Origin: CBDANW01 sp965197825
GTDB taxonomy: Bacteria; Acidobacteriota; Vicinamibacteria; Marinacidobacterales; DATDRI01
Length of the DNA stretch: 64,000 nt
NCBI GenBank assembly: GCA_965197825.1
Contig: CBDANW010000002.1
Location: 2,046,001 to 2,110,000, forward strand
Reading direction: 5' to 3'
Positions 24,649-33,400 of this stretch are shown piece by piece. The notes beneath the pieces were generated by a model that searched no databases, was not told the DNA's origin, and saw only the letters and a program-made list of their open reading frames with translations. Both the position numbers and the translations under genes were made by a program. Every line of letters begins with the position of its first letter. The first letter of the stretch is position 1.

Positions 24649-25176
24649 GTGTGGCGACACGCCTTCCTGCTAGTGGCCGCCCTGGCTCCCCTCGCTCTCT
24701 TGTCCGCATGTGGCGAGCCCGTTGTCTTCCCGACGGTCGGACAACCCGTCCCCGAGGTCGCCCTTCCCGATCTGGAGGGCAAGACGGTAAGCCTTTCCGA
24801 CTTCCGTGGCGAGGTCGTGCTTCTCAATTTCTGGGCCACCTGGTGTCCCCCTTGCGTGGACGAGATGCCATCTCTTCAGAAGCTCCAGAAGGCCTTGGGT
24901 GAAAAGGGACTCAACATCCTCGCGATCTCAGTCGATGAGAATCTGGGAGACATCGAACGCTTCCGAGACGAATTTCAATTGGACCTGCCAATCCTCCTCG
25001 ATTCGGGCGCGAAGGTGGCGCACAGCTTTGCAACGTTCAAGTTTCCCGAGACCTACATCGTGGGCCGCGACGGAAAGTTGGTGGCAAAAGTGATCGGACC
25101 CAAAGACTGGATCGCCCCCCTTGTGATCCACGATTTCGTAGAACTTCTTCGTGGCGACGAATGGGACGGCGTCTAA
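24649..25176 (+). CDS. TlpA/ResA-like thioredoxin lipoprotein
   Basis: A 175-residue thioredoxin-fold protein exported as a lipoprotein (lipobox LLSAC). The active site WATWCPPC at about residue 60 has the CPPC pair and the segment FKFPETYIVGRDG with the cis-Pro region typical of TlpA/ResA. It acts outside the inner membrane as a thiol reductant, for example for cytochrome c heme sites or CuA. GTG 24649 follows the previous stop by 2 bp. A role in maturing the multiheme cytochrome here is plausible but not shown. Confidence 0.9.
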   Translation: MWRHAFLLVAALAPLALLSACGEPVVFPTVGQPVPEVALPDLEGKTVSLSDFRGEVVLLNFWATWCPPCVDEMPSLQKLQKALGEKGLNILAISVDENLGDIERFRDEFQLDLPILLDSGAKVAHSFATFKFPETYIVGRDGKLVAKVIGPKDWIAPLVIHDFVELLRGDEWDGV

Positions 25177-25763
25177 ACTCTATGCATATCACGCGGCAGA
25201 TCACACAGCAGATCGCGATGGAGCTCGGTGAACCCACGATCGAGAACTGGAGCTTCGATATGCAGGACGAGGAATTCGCCCAGGTCAAGAAGTACATCGA
25301 GCTTCGCAGGAGCCATGACGTCACGGTGCTGGTTCTAAAAGGGGACGAAGTGGCCGCTATCCGCAAGCCCAAGTACCCCGCGGGCGCTTACCGCGCCCCA
25401 TCGGGTGGCGTGCATCCTGAAGAGTCGTTCCTGGACGGAGCCGGCCGCGAAACCTGGGAAGAAACCGGGCTCAAGGTCGAGTTCGAACGCTATTTGTTGC
25501 GTATTCATGCAACCTTCACGCGCGGAGAAGAAACAGCGAAGTGGGCGACCCATGTCATGGTGGCGAAGCCGATGTCGGGTGAGATCGAGCCGATAGACCG
25601 AGATGAGATCGAGTCGGCGCGATGGGTAAGCTGGAAAGAGCTCATCGAAAAGATGAACCCTATCCTGGTGGCGAGTGGTCTAGGTGGGCTCGCCTACCGA
25701 GCTCGCCTTCATGAGCGATGCCGGGAGCTATTGGTCGAGTCCAAGCGTCTCGATCCCAAGTAA
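25161..25763 (+). CDS. Nudix hydrolase family protein
   Basis: A 200-residue protein with a full Nudix box (GGVHPEE...RETWEETGL, residues about 83-106). The first 55 residues form a separate N-terminal helix and strand segment. ATG 25161 overlaps the TlpA gene end by 16 bp; ATG 25182 just after that stop is an equally good start and gives 193 residues. Substrate not predictable; the weak Nudix subgroup similarity does not favour one nucleotide. Confidence 0.87.
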   Translation: MGRRLNSMHITRQITQQIAMELGEPTIENWSFDMQDEEFAQVKKYIELRRSHDVTVLVLKGDEVAAIRKPKYPAGAYRAPSGGVHPEESFLDGAGRETWEETGLKVEFERYLLRIHATFTRGEETAKWATHVMVAKPMSGEIEPIDRDEIESARWVSWKELIEKMNPILVASGLGGLAYRARLHERCRELLVESKRLDPK

Positions 25764-25817
25764 GCGATTCACTGGTTTTCGCTGCCGTTTTGACAAAAAC
25801 CTTGCCTGCGCAAGTTT

Positions 25818-25833
25818 TCGCGAGATCTCGCGA
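25818..25833. promoter_or_regulatory. Perfect 16-bp palindrome
   Basis: TCGCGAGATCTCGCGA is self-complementary over all 16 bases, 55 bp after the Nudix gene. TCTCGCGA-type palindromes are used as protein-binding sites in various bacteria. It lies between convergent genes, so a promoter role is not obvious. Function unknown. Confidence 0.35.
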
Positions 25834-25876
25834 CATTCCGGGCTCCTACATTTCCTCCAACTCCGTGGAGCCCGAT

Positions 25877-26059
25877 TCAACCCCCGAAAAGCCGTTTCAT
25901 CTCCTTGCGAATGTGACGGCGTGCCTCGTCTCTGCTCGACAGGTTGAGTTGATCCAGCGAGTATCGAAATGTCTCCAGCACAGCGGTGACGTGTTTGCAG
26001 TAAGCCGCGAGCTCCTCGCGCCGTCTCTTTTCGTCGTCAAATTGGGCAATTTTCGTCAT
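25877..26059 (-). CDS. Small helical hypothetical protein
   Basis: A 60-residue charged, helical protein with many Arg/Glu/Lys and no membrane segment. I recognise no family. There is no good ribosome-binding site before the ATG, and it lies between a Nudix gene and decayed DNA. Amino-acid composition (few rare residues, amphipathic helices) is the main argument that it is real. Confidence 0.4.
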   Translation of the reverse strand: MTKIAQFDDEKRRREELAAYCKHVTAVLETFRYSLDQLNLSSRDEARRHIRKEMKRLFGG

Positions 26060-26103
26060 GAGCGGACGCCGATGAGATTCCCCCTTTCCCCTAACAGCAT
26101 CCC

Positions 26104-27115
26104 TTAATCTTCTGTGGGAACGAGGCGCTTCAATTCCTCGAACCAGTTGAGGACCACGTTGATGTGTGCTGGAACCGATTCCTGGTCGTCCTGGATCATC
26201 ACGAATCGCAACCCGTCCCGCGAGATATCGTAGTTGGGAACTCTGCGGTTTCGGCGATAGCTGCCGTCAAAGATGGCTTGTGGCCTGCCTGCGGTGAACG
26301 CTTCTCCACTCGAGACAGAGACGACCATTAGCCTGTTCCCCTCGCGATAAAACAATTCGCGCCCGTCGGCCGACCACAGCGGCTCCGTCCCACCGGCATT
26401 TGAGATAAGCCGGGTACCCCCTGGGTGTTGCACATGTACCTCGTCGCGGCCTGACTGGTCAGAAACATAGGCCATCGCACGTCCACCTGGGGAGAACATC
26501 GGCATTCGCTCATTGAACTGCGTGGCGATGACGGGCCGCGGATCGCCTTGCGGTGGAAGTACCCAAATGTCCCAACCAGTGGTGGGATGTAGCTCGGTGA
26601 AAGCCAGGGTTCGACCGTCGGCAGACCACGAATTGGGATACTGATTGTGTTCACGTATCAAAAGCGGTTCCGCCGTGCCGTCCCCCTCCACGGACCGCCA
26701 GTAAATATCCCCAGTGCCGGCCCGAGTAGATTGGAAAGTGATATGTCTGCCGTCCGGTGTCCAGACAGGGCAACAATGGTCGCCTTCAAACGTCAACCGG
26801 GTCCATGCGTCGCGCTCGATCTCTAACACCCATACGTCAACGTCAAACCCATTGATCACCGCGGCCAAGCGTTGCCCAGCCGGTGAAAGCCGGGGCTGGC
26901 TAAAATAGTCTCGTGAGGCGGTCATCGGCTGCCCAAGGCCGTCCCGGTTCACCCAGAGTGGTGAGGAGATCCCACCTGCCCTGGCCCCGGCAGGTAGACA
27001 AGCGTGCCGCTCTCAGAAACCGCAAAGGTAACTCCTCGCCGTTGATCAGCGTACCCGTACTGGTCGCGCTCGGGGTCGCGCCAGACGGGCACAAACGTCT
27101 GTTGTCATTGCGTCT
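26104..27115 (-). pseudogene. C-terminal TolB-propeller remnant of a protein kinase-like protein
   Basis: From 26952 to 26104 an open frame of 282 codons encodes WD40-like/TolB repeats (SPAGQRLAAV, TPDGRHITFQS, SADGRTLAFTE, SPGGRAMAYVSD) and the end INVVLNWFEELKRLVP, which is the usual C-terminus of acidobacterial Ser/Thr kinases or cyclases with propellers. The preceding repeat (FAVSESGTLVYLPGPGQVG) is found upstream to about 27115 but one base out of frame; an insertion or loss near 26960 explains it. The kinase domain is missing. A C-terminal fragment, not a working gene. Confidence 0.75.
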
Positions 27116-27139
27116 GGCGGTGAGCGAAGCCTCGACGCA

Positions 27140-27305
27140 TTGGGGCTCCGTGCTGGAGGGACTCCAGGCTCGAGGACAAGTGGTTTCAGCGCTTTGCGGA
27201 TCCGGCGGCTATTCGCGCCCGACAAGTACGTCCCCAAGATCGCCTCGTCGACCTCACGAGTCCGGCGCGCGTACCGGGGCAACAGCTCGCTCCTGATCTT
27301 TCGAC
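27140..27305 (-). pseudogene. Fragment of an IS256/Mutator-type transposase
   Basis: On the minus strand the segment ELLPRYARRTREVDEAILGT and the following YLSGANSRRIRKALKPL match the N-terminal region of IS256-family transposases (a conserved Arg-rich stretch followed by the DEAIL...YLSGANTRRI pattern). It is cut at both ends and lies between two other pseudogenes. It is not the same as the intact IS256 element at 35191-36562, whose transposase has a different sequence here. Confidence 0.6.
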
Positions 27306-28630
27306 TTCGATGGGACTCCGGCGGAGAAATTCTACCATTTTATTTGTGGCTCCGATCACGTCTATTTCCGCTGGCTACGCCGACTGGGTCTCGCCGATCG
27401 TCTTCGCTGGAGACGAACCGGTATGGGCATGTTCTACGACGGCCGCCTCCACCCTTTCGGTGATCCTCTATCTCTCCTCCGATTCTCGCCTCTCTCTATG
27501 ACCGCTCGGGTCCGTTACGGGCTCCACGTCTTGTCGGCGCGGCGACGCACCGATTGGAAGTCCCTCGAAGACGTACCGGCCAAGGAGTGGCTTCTCCAAG
27601 GGGAAGGTGAAGAGCCCTACCGTGTCATTTGGGAGCCGCTGCTCCGATCGAAGTTCGGCGAGGAGACCGATCGAATCTCGGCGGCCTGGATCTGGAGTCG
27701 CATCTACCGGCTGGGGAGCTCTCGAAGGGGGTTCTTCCAGGAGTGGTTGGGATTCGTCGATGGCGGGGGTTCTCAGGTGGTAGTCGATGCCCTGACGAGG
27801 GCCGTACGCTCACAGGGGGAGAGATTCGATGCGAGACGCCGGTCGACACGATCTATTTGGATGAGGGGCGCGTCGTCGGGGCTCGAGCGGAAGGCAAGGA
27901 CTATCCGGCAGACGCGCTGTTGTCAACCATCCCGTTGCCGATCCTGGTCGAAATCGGAAAGAACCTTCCCCCGGATTATCGCCGGGCGGCAACCGACCTG
28001 GGAAACATCGGCGTCCGATGCATCATTCTGAAAACCAGGCAGCCGTTGACGCCCTACTTCTGGATCAACGCCAACGACGACAAGCTTCCTATTGTGGGTC
28101 TCATCGAGTACACGAATCTCAACTCCCCGGAGGCATTCGGGGGCGCGAGCCTCATCTACTCGCCCCACTATGTTTCTCCGAAGGACGATGATTATCGCCG
28201 TGCCGATAATGAAGTCTATGAGGAGACGATTCAGGCCATCGAAGCGATTCGTCCGGGGTTCGATCGCTCTTCAGTCTCGGGTTACCGAGTCTTTCGCGCG
28301 CCCTACGCTCAGCCGGTCTGTCCGGTGGGGTTCTCCCGCAGGTTGGCACCGCTGCAGACGCCCGTGCCTAACCTCGTCGCGGGGGATACCTCTCATCTGC
28401 TGCCGGATGATCGTTCGATCTCCGACAGCTTGGCTCTCGCGGAGCGTCAGATGGCGGCCATGCGTGAAGTCGCGATGGGAAGAAAGGGAAGGGAATTATA
28501 TACGGTTTTTGACAAACGCCTTGAAATTTTTCAAAACCGCTACGGAACGTGGGAACCGCACCTGTACGAATGCCTAGTGGACGTAAAAAACGAAAGGATC
28601 CTATCGTTGAAGGTCGCGCCGCGCCGCTGA
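27306..28630 (+). pseudogene. Truncated, frameshifted FAD-dependent amine oxidase-like protein
   Basis: A protoporphyrinogen oxidase/UDP-galactopyranose mutase-like flavoprotein without its N-terminal GxGxxG FAD domain. It begins at AEKFYHFICGSDH in one frame and runs to VDALTRAVRSQG; after the G5 run at 27815-27819 the frame changes and continues GEIRCETPVDTIYLDEGRVVGA. Near the end VAGDTSHLLPDDRS... is the usual C-terminal FAD segment. The last 46 codons, after GRKG at 28490, come from an inserted 616-bp element; without it the protein would end in TPRG and a stop. Confidence 0.75.
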
Positions 28631-28667
28631 ACGCTGATTCATGGTAGGATAGAGGCCGTAACGCAAG

Positions 28668-28698
28668 AGCCCCGGGGAATTACCCCCGGGGCTTCTTA
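28668..28698 (+). terminator. Strong hairpin inside the 616-bp element
   Basis: AGCCCCGGGG at 28668-28677 pairs with CCCCGGGGCT at 28684-28693 around a 6-base loop, followed by TCTT. It stands 50 bp before the 60-codon ORF and would stop transcription entering the element from the left. The inverted copy is at 58862-58892. Confidence 0.55.
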
Positions 28699-28748
28699 AA
28701 ACAATTTCGCAAGCCGAACACAACATCGGCCAGGAGGTTTTTACTCTC

Positions 28749-28931
28749 ATGAGAGAACTTATCACCGGAATCGCCCCCAGTCAAATTATAATCGAGCAGT
28801 TTTCGAGAGAAGCCAAAATTGTGATGGAGGAGCTTGCTCCGTTTGTGGAGGAGGTTGCTCTCTTGATGGAGCATGACTACCGGGCGGTGGTTCAAATGCG
28901 CCGCAACGTAGAAGTCTTATTGGGACTATGA
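28749..28931 (+). CDS. 60-residue protein of the 616-bp element, copy A
   Basis: A 60-residue helical protein beginning MRELITGIAPSQIIIEQF, rich in Glu, Ile and Val. It has a good ribosome site, AGGAGG 13-18 bp before the ATG, inside the element. The copy in the inverted element (58629-58811) differs at one residue (Leu here, Pro there). I recognise no family or transposase motif. An overlapping frame begins ATGA at its stop and is open for 48 codons, and another at 28937 for 47; both are weak. Possible functions (regulator, accessory factor of mobility) are speculation. Confidence 0.6.
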   Translation: MRELITGIAPSQIIIEQFSREAKIVMEELAPFVEEVALLMEHDYRAVVQMRRNVEVLLGL

Positions 28932-29143
28932 GTTCATGGGCGCGCTGGGGTACGAGCCGGGAGTCTCCTTCGTCGGACCGCTCCCGGGGTCGTCCCTCAT
29001 CGGTGAGTTCTGCCAGGTGGCCGTTTTTGGCCAGCCATCCTCGGGCCTCGGCCCAGCCCCGGCGCGCCCTCTAAGGTAGAGGTGTCAAAAAAAGTATATA
29101 ATTCCCAAAGGGAACGCCTAGAGGTTAACGCGAGGCAAGTGGA

Positions 29144-29362
29144 TTATTCTTCGTCCTCTTCCTCGCCCTCCTCGGCACCGAGCGTTGGGTCATCCGTTAT
29201 CATGTAGTGGGGCAGCAATCCCTTTTGAACCTCTCGGATCGCGATAGCTGCCGGCTTGCGAGACTTGGTGCGGATGACCGGAGCCGCCCCTTGCATGAGC
29301 TGGCGGGCACGCTGGGAGGCGATGTTCACGATCAAGAAAGCGCCTGGTTCTGATTCTGCCAC
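29144..29362 (-). CDS. rpoZ: RNA polymerase omega subunit
   Basis: A 72-residue omega subunit: FLIVNIASQRARQLMQGAAP and KSRKPAAIAIREVQKG are the conserved helical core that clamps the beta-prime C-terminus. The start is GTG 29362, because AGGAGG lies 8 bases upstream; a longer frame from 29458 has no such site. The C-terminus is very acidic (EEGEEEDEE). TATAAT at 29399-29404, read on this strand, is a likely -10 box. It is divergent from the DUF362 gene. Confidence 0.88.
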   Translation of the reverse strand: MAESEPGAFLIVNIASQRARQLMQGAAPVIRTKSRKPAAIAIREVQKGLLPHYMITDDPTLGAEEGEEEDEE

Positions 29363-29491
29363 TTGGGAGACCTCCTGTCCTCGGTTTGAGAACCCCTTAT
29401 TATAGCCTAGATCCGCCACGATGCCATCGGCTCCATGCCCTGTGGCATAATTTGGCATAATGGCGTGGTCACAAGGAGGAAGGTTCGGGTG

Positions 29492-30628
29492 ATGCGTTCG
29501 AAAGTAGCGGTGGTCCGTACCAAGCCGGAAACGGTCTTCGAGGACTACGGCCGCGCGATGAAGATGGCTGGTTACCAGGAAGCCCTTCCGAAAGACAAGG
29601 ATACGGCCTTCAAGATCAATATCTCATGGGGGAAGTTCTACCCGGCCTGTTCAACGACGCCGTGGCAACTGGAGGGTGTGATCCGCACCCTGCTGGCGGA
29701 CGGCTACCCACGCGAGCTACTCCACGCCTGCCACAACCGCACCGTTGTGGTCAGCGCCCGTGCCGGGGAGCGAAAGAATCGGCACAAGGTCGTCGTGGAG
29801 CGGTATGGCCTTCGCAATGTGCATCTCTATGAAGAATCCGAGGACTGGATGGTGTACGAGCCCAAGGGTAAGACGCGCGTTTTACACGAGGTCTTCCCGA
29901 AGGGAATCCTGATACCGAAGCGGTTCATCGGTGAAAACATCGTGCATCTCCCAACGATGAAGACTCATGTATTCACCACCATCACGGGTGCCATGAAGAA
30001 CGCTTTTGGTGGGTTACTGAACGAGAAGCGGCATTGGACGCATTCCGTTATCCACGAGACGCTCGCCGACCTGCTCATGATCCAGAAGGAGATCCACTCT
30101 GGACTCTTCGCGGTGATGGACGGAACCGTCGTCGGGAGTGGACCCGGGCCGCGATGCATGGATGTTCACATCAAGGACCTCGTGCTGGCTTCCGCCGATC
30201 AAGTTGCGATCGACGCGGTCGCTGCCAAGATTATGGGTTTCGATCCCCTTAGCCTCGGTTTCATCCGGAGCGCACATGAAAGGGGATTAGGTGTGGGCGA
30301 TCCGCGGGAGATCGAAATTGTTGGGGCGGACATCGCGGAGATGAACTGGGGTTTCAACAGCGGGGATACTTTTGCGAGCAAGGGGCAGCACGCCATCTAT
30401 CACGGCCTGTTCAAGCCGCTCGAGAATCTCTTGTTGCGCACGCCGCTGGTTGTCTGGGCCTACGTGGCTTCGTGGGCCTACCATGATTGGTACTGGTATC
30501 CCTTCGTCGGGAGGTCTCGGGTCGCTCAGTTCATGCAGACTCCCTGGGGAGAAATGTTCGAGCGCTACGGAGATCGGGGAGATCTGCCACTGGGAATGGC
30601 CGAGGCCTTGCCGGCTCACTCCTCCTGA
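29492..30628 (+). CDS. DUF362 domain protein
   Basis: A 378-residue protein of the DUF362 family, whose members often contain Fe-S centres or act with ferredoxins; no ferredoxin CxxC motif is seen here. Conserved parts are KINISWGKFYPACSTTPWQ, VHLPTMKTHVFTTITGAMKN and MDGTVVGSGPGPR. It ends in an aromatic helix (WAYVASWAYHDWYWYPF) that could sit on the membrane surface. ATG 29492 has AAGGAGGAAGG upstream; GTG 29489 is adjacent. Confidence 0.85.
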   Translation: MRSKVAVVRTKPETVFEDYGRAMKMAGYQEALPKDKDTAFKINISWGKFYPACSTTPWQLEGVIRTLLADGYPRELLHACHNRTVVVSARAGERKNRHKVVVERYGLRNVHLYEESEDWMVYEPKGKTRVLHEVFPKGILIPKRFIGENIVHLPTMKTHVFTTITGAMKNAFGGLLNEKRHWTHSVIHETLADLLMIQKEIHSGLFAVMDGTVVGSGPGPRCMDVHIKDLVLASADQVAIDAVAAKIMGFDPLSLGFIRSAHERGLGVGDPREIEIVGADIAEMNWGFNSGDTFASKGQHAIYHGLFKPLENLLLRTPLVVWAYVASWAYHDWYWYPFVGRSRVAQFMQTPWGEMFERYGDRGDLPLGMAEALPAHSS

Positions 30629-30727
30629 CACCAGGGGGTCCCCGGTGAGGCATTTCCGTTCTTCCGGCGCCCGGACTAAGATTAGGGGCCGGTTGGGCCA
30701 AATGGAGCGGGGCTTGAAGAGTCAAAT

Positions 30728-31168
30728 ATGAGAAAGAAGAAGTCGAGAAAGACCAAAAGGACCAAAAGGAGCAAGCAGATGCAGGCAACAGCGGAAGCGA
30801 AGGTGCAGGAAGAAATGCACGCAGAGGTCGGACGAAGAATTCGTGAGCTACGGCAAACTAAGCATTTCCTTCAGGAAGAGCTGGCCCGCAAGGCCGGCCT
30901 GTCCGCCTCCGCCCTCTCGAACTTCGAGCAGGGTCGGCGACGGATCTCATTGGAGTGGCTGCGGAAACTAAGCAAGGTTTTGGGAGTGACGGTCTCCGAT
31001 TTGATCCCCGATAGCCGAGTCCGCAAGCCCCTCGCCGAAAACGACGAGGAAGAGAATCTCTTGGCCAGCTGGAGAAAGATCCGCAACCTCGATGTTCAGG
31101 ATCAACTGCTCGAGCTCATCGAACTGACCGCCCACAGTCACTCGAAGCGAGCCCGACGCTCTCACTAG
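30728..31168 (+). CDS. XRE-family DNA-binding regulator
   Basis: A 146-residue protein with a very basic N-terminus (KKKSRKTKRTKRSK), then a Cro/C1-type helix-turn-helix at about residues 36-92: RIRELRQTKHFLQEELARKA, recognition helix SASALSNFEQGRR. The acidic C-terminal part (about 100-140) is helical and may dimerise. It stands alone; a 14-bp hairpin terminator lies 136 bp downstream. Confidence 0.88.
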   Translation: MRKKKSRKTKRTKRSKQMQATAEAKVQEEMHAEVGRRIRELRQTKHFLQEELARKAGLSASALSNFEQGRRRISLEWLRKLSKVLGVTVSDLIPDSRVRKPLAENDEEENLLASWRKIRNLDVQDQLLELIELTAHSHSKRARRSH

Positions 31169-31303
31169 TACCGTTCCAACTAATTGGGGTGCGACGGTAG
31201 TCCTGGTGCCCAATGCCCAAGTTAGAACGGCACTGGCGCCTGTCAGGCTGTCGGCTGTCAGGAACGGGCCCCTCATAGAGCCCATAGGGCGAAGACCAAC
31301 TCG

Positions 31304-31342
31304 AGTCTTTAGCCGAGGTCGTTACGATCTCGGCTAAAGACT
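31304..31342. terminator. Hairpin between convergent XRE and TetR genes
   Basis: AGTCTTTAGCCGAG at 31304-31317 is perfectly complementary to 31329-31342 with an 11-base loop. It overlaps the end of the TetR gene by a few bases and would end transcripts from both sides. The right arm is inside the TetR stop region. Confidence 0.6.
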
Positions 31343-32035
31343 TTCGGTGAGGAACCCTTTCGAGAAGAGGTCGGTAAAGTTGCGGACGAGGTCCTGTTCT
31401 TCCAGGCGACCGTCGTCTTTGTACCACTGATATACCCAGTTCATCGAACCGAGAAGGAAGTATGTGGCGGCGGTCGCGTCGACCGGGCGGGCGATCTCGT
31501 CTTTTTGAAGCTGGATCAGAGCATCGCGAACGAGATTGATATAGGCCTTTTTCCGTTTCAAGATCCTCTCACGATACTCACCGGTCAGGCCGGTTCGCTC
31601 GTGGAGAATGATCGTTACCTCGCGAGGCCGGTGCATGACCATGTGCACGTGGTTCACGATCAGCTGGCGGAGCCACTCCTTCGGATCTTTGACGCCCCGC
31701 AAGGGCTTGACGACGGTTTCCTCCAGCAAATCCAAACCGTAGTCGGTGATTAGATAGAGTAAGTGCTCCTTCCCCTCGACGAAGTAGTAGAGCCCTGCTT
31801 TGGTGATGCCAACCGCGTCCGCGATATCGCTCATGGAGGTGGAGTCATAACCCTTGGCGCAAAACAGGCGGGCAGCTTGCTCCAGGATCTGGCCCCTTCG
31901 TTCTTGTTGTCCCTGACGGGCTTGAGACTCGGGAGTGGAGGAAGCGGCTTTACTCAAGGAATCTCCATAGGGTGTTGTCGGCGCTCGGCCCTTTCTAGCC
32001 GCCCGCTCCGCCTCTGTCAAGTTCGTGAGGACCAC
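31334..32035 (-). CDS. TetR-family transcriptional regulator
   Basis: A 233-residue repressor. After a 45-residue leader the TetR domain has ILEQAARLFCAKGYDSTSMS and IADAVGITKAGLYYFVEGKEHLL, the helix-turn-helix. The C-terminal ligand/dimer domain contains WLRQLIVNHVHMVM and the NWVYQWYKDDG segment seen in KstR/FadR-like regulators of lipid metabolism. The controlled genes are not identified; the neighbours do not suggest one. Confidence 0.9.
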   Translation of the reverse strand: MVLTNLTEAERAARKGRAPTTPYGDSLSKAASSTPESQARQGQQERRGQILEQAARLFCAKGYDSTSMSDIADAVGITKAGLYYFVEGKEHLLYLITDYGLDLLEETVVKPLRGVKDPKEWLRQLIVNHVHMVMHRPREVTIILHERTGLTGEYRERILKRKKAYINLVRDALIQLQKDEIARPVDATAATYFLLGSMNWVYQWYKDDGRLEEQDLVRNFTDLFSKGFLTESL

Positions 32036-32469
32036 GAATCGGAACGGCGTTTACCGGGCGCTCCGAGCCGGACGATAACCGAACCCTAGCCCGGCGCCAA
32101 GGTCGCGGCACCACGGAAACGCCCTAGTTAGACTCCAGTTCGATCAGCAATCTGAAAGGCATGTTGAAGTCACCAACAGTGGCATACGAGATTTGTCCTT
32201 TGGCAGGTTGTGTATGTAGCCTGCATCGGAGCGACCCGGCCGCGCCGGAGAGAGTGAGTGGGTCGTCGACCATCAAGTCTGGCGGGGTGCTCAAGACGGG
32301 TGCGTCGCCGTCGGCCGTGTCCTTTCGGCAACGGTGCGTGACATGACGGGATGCGATAAGTAGTCTGCCCGGGGGTCGCTCGTTGTTGACGGAGGTTTGA
32401 AACAGAAAGGAAAAAAGTCCTGGACAAAGCGGGACCATCTGTGTAGTCTCAGCCTGGGAGGAAAGGAGC
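32036..32469. other. 434-bp intergenic stretch, no confident gene
   Basis: It separates the TetR gene from the DUF4338 cassette. A minus-strand frame ends at 32124 with a protein-like tail (VGDFNMPFRLLIELE), perhaps the C-terminal end of a lost gene, but no family is recognised. No RNA gene, terminator or strong promoter is seen. Confidence 0.4.
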
Positions 32470-33400
32470 GTGGCCCAGGTGAGCAACGAGACGGAGGCCA
32501 TGGTGTGGAAGCGCCCGAGCTTTTGCGGCAAGGGTGTGACCGATGAGGAATGGAATATTCTGCGCGAGGTCATCGACTCATGCGGACTGTCGCGGCACGA
32601 GCTTGCGAGCACGATCTGCGAGTCATTGGGTTGGGTTCGTGCGAACGGAAATTTGAAATCCAGGGAATGTTACGAGTACCTCGATTTGCTCGAAGCGGGG
32701 GGATTGGTGGAGCTACCCCGTCGTCGCGAGCAGCGTCGTCGCGGCCCCACGAGCATCCACTACACGAAGGCTGGACGAAAGGGGTCTCGTCGAGAGGGCA
32801 ATCTATCGGACGTGGCGCCGGTAACTCTGGGCTTGGTGGCGCACGCTGAGGAGCGAGCGCTGTGGAGGGAACTGGTCGAGCGTTACCACTACCTTCGGGC
32901 AGAAGGTGGCCTATGGCGCACACCTGCGTTACTTGGTCTGGAGCTCGAAACCTCGTCGTGAGCTGAGTGGGTGCGTGCAGTTCTCGTCGTCAGCGCGTCG
33001 TCTTCGGTCTCGTGACGGCTTCATCGGTTGGGATGACGCGACGCGGCAAAAGAACCTTCGGCGGGTGGTAAACAACAGTCGGTTCCTGATCCTGCCGTGG
33101 TTTTCCATCAAAGGCCTCGCGAGTCACGTGCTGTCGCTGGCAGCCCGAGTGGTGGTGGATGATTGGGAGGAAGCGTACGGTGTGAGGCCGGTGTTGCTCG
33201 AGACGTTTGTGGAGAGGGAGCGTAACGAGGGGACGTGCTACCTGGCGGCGAACTGGATGGACGTGGGATCGACTACTGGGCGTGGCCGTATGGACCGACA
33301 CAACAAAGAGGCGAAGCCGGTGAAACGGTGCCTGGTATATCCGCTGGTGCGTGAGTTTCGCCGCGAGCTCGGGGTTGTGGATGAAGGTCGAGCGGGCTGA
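32470..33400 (+). pseudogene. Frameshifted DUF4338 (DruA-like) gene
   Basis: Two frames together give a full DUF4338 protein: first LREVIDSCGLSRHELASTIC, LLEAGGLVELPRRRE and RELVERYHYL; then, one frame on, VAYGAHLRYLVW, RDGFIGWDDATRQKNLRRVV, NNSRFLILPW, ASHVLSLAAR, PVLLETFVE, GTCYLAANWMDVG and GRGRMDRHN. The change falls at YHYL, near an extra C around 32896. DUF4338 is the domain of DruA from the Druantia defence system, but no other Druantia gene is near. GTG 32470 or ATG 32500 could be the start. Confidence 0.75.

Larger units (their letters stand above)
28491..29106 (+). mobile_element. 616-bp TIR element, copy A (non-autonomous)
   Basis: Both ends carry inverted repeats: GGGAATTATATAC and, two bases later, TTTTTGACA, at 28491-28514 and in reverse at 29083-29106. 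The flanks are AAAGGGAA at 28483-28490 and 29107-29114, a perfect 8-bp target duplication. Removing the element plus one duplicate restores the end of the interrupted FAD gene in frame. A second copy of the same length lies inverted at 58454-59069 with only a few base differences. There is no transposase inside; it contains a hairpin and a 60-codon ORF. The TIR TATATAAT contains an exact TATAAT reading outward. Confidence 0.85.

Noticed and set aside
32124..32612. 162-codon minus-strand frame
   Set aside because: The end looks protein-like but no family is recognised and the start lies over the DUF4338 gene; perhaps a fragment, not supported as a gene.
32470..33400. Complete Druantia defence system
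   Set aside because: Only a DUF4338 (DruA-like) pseudogene is present; no DruB-E or helicase gene is near.
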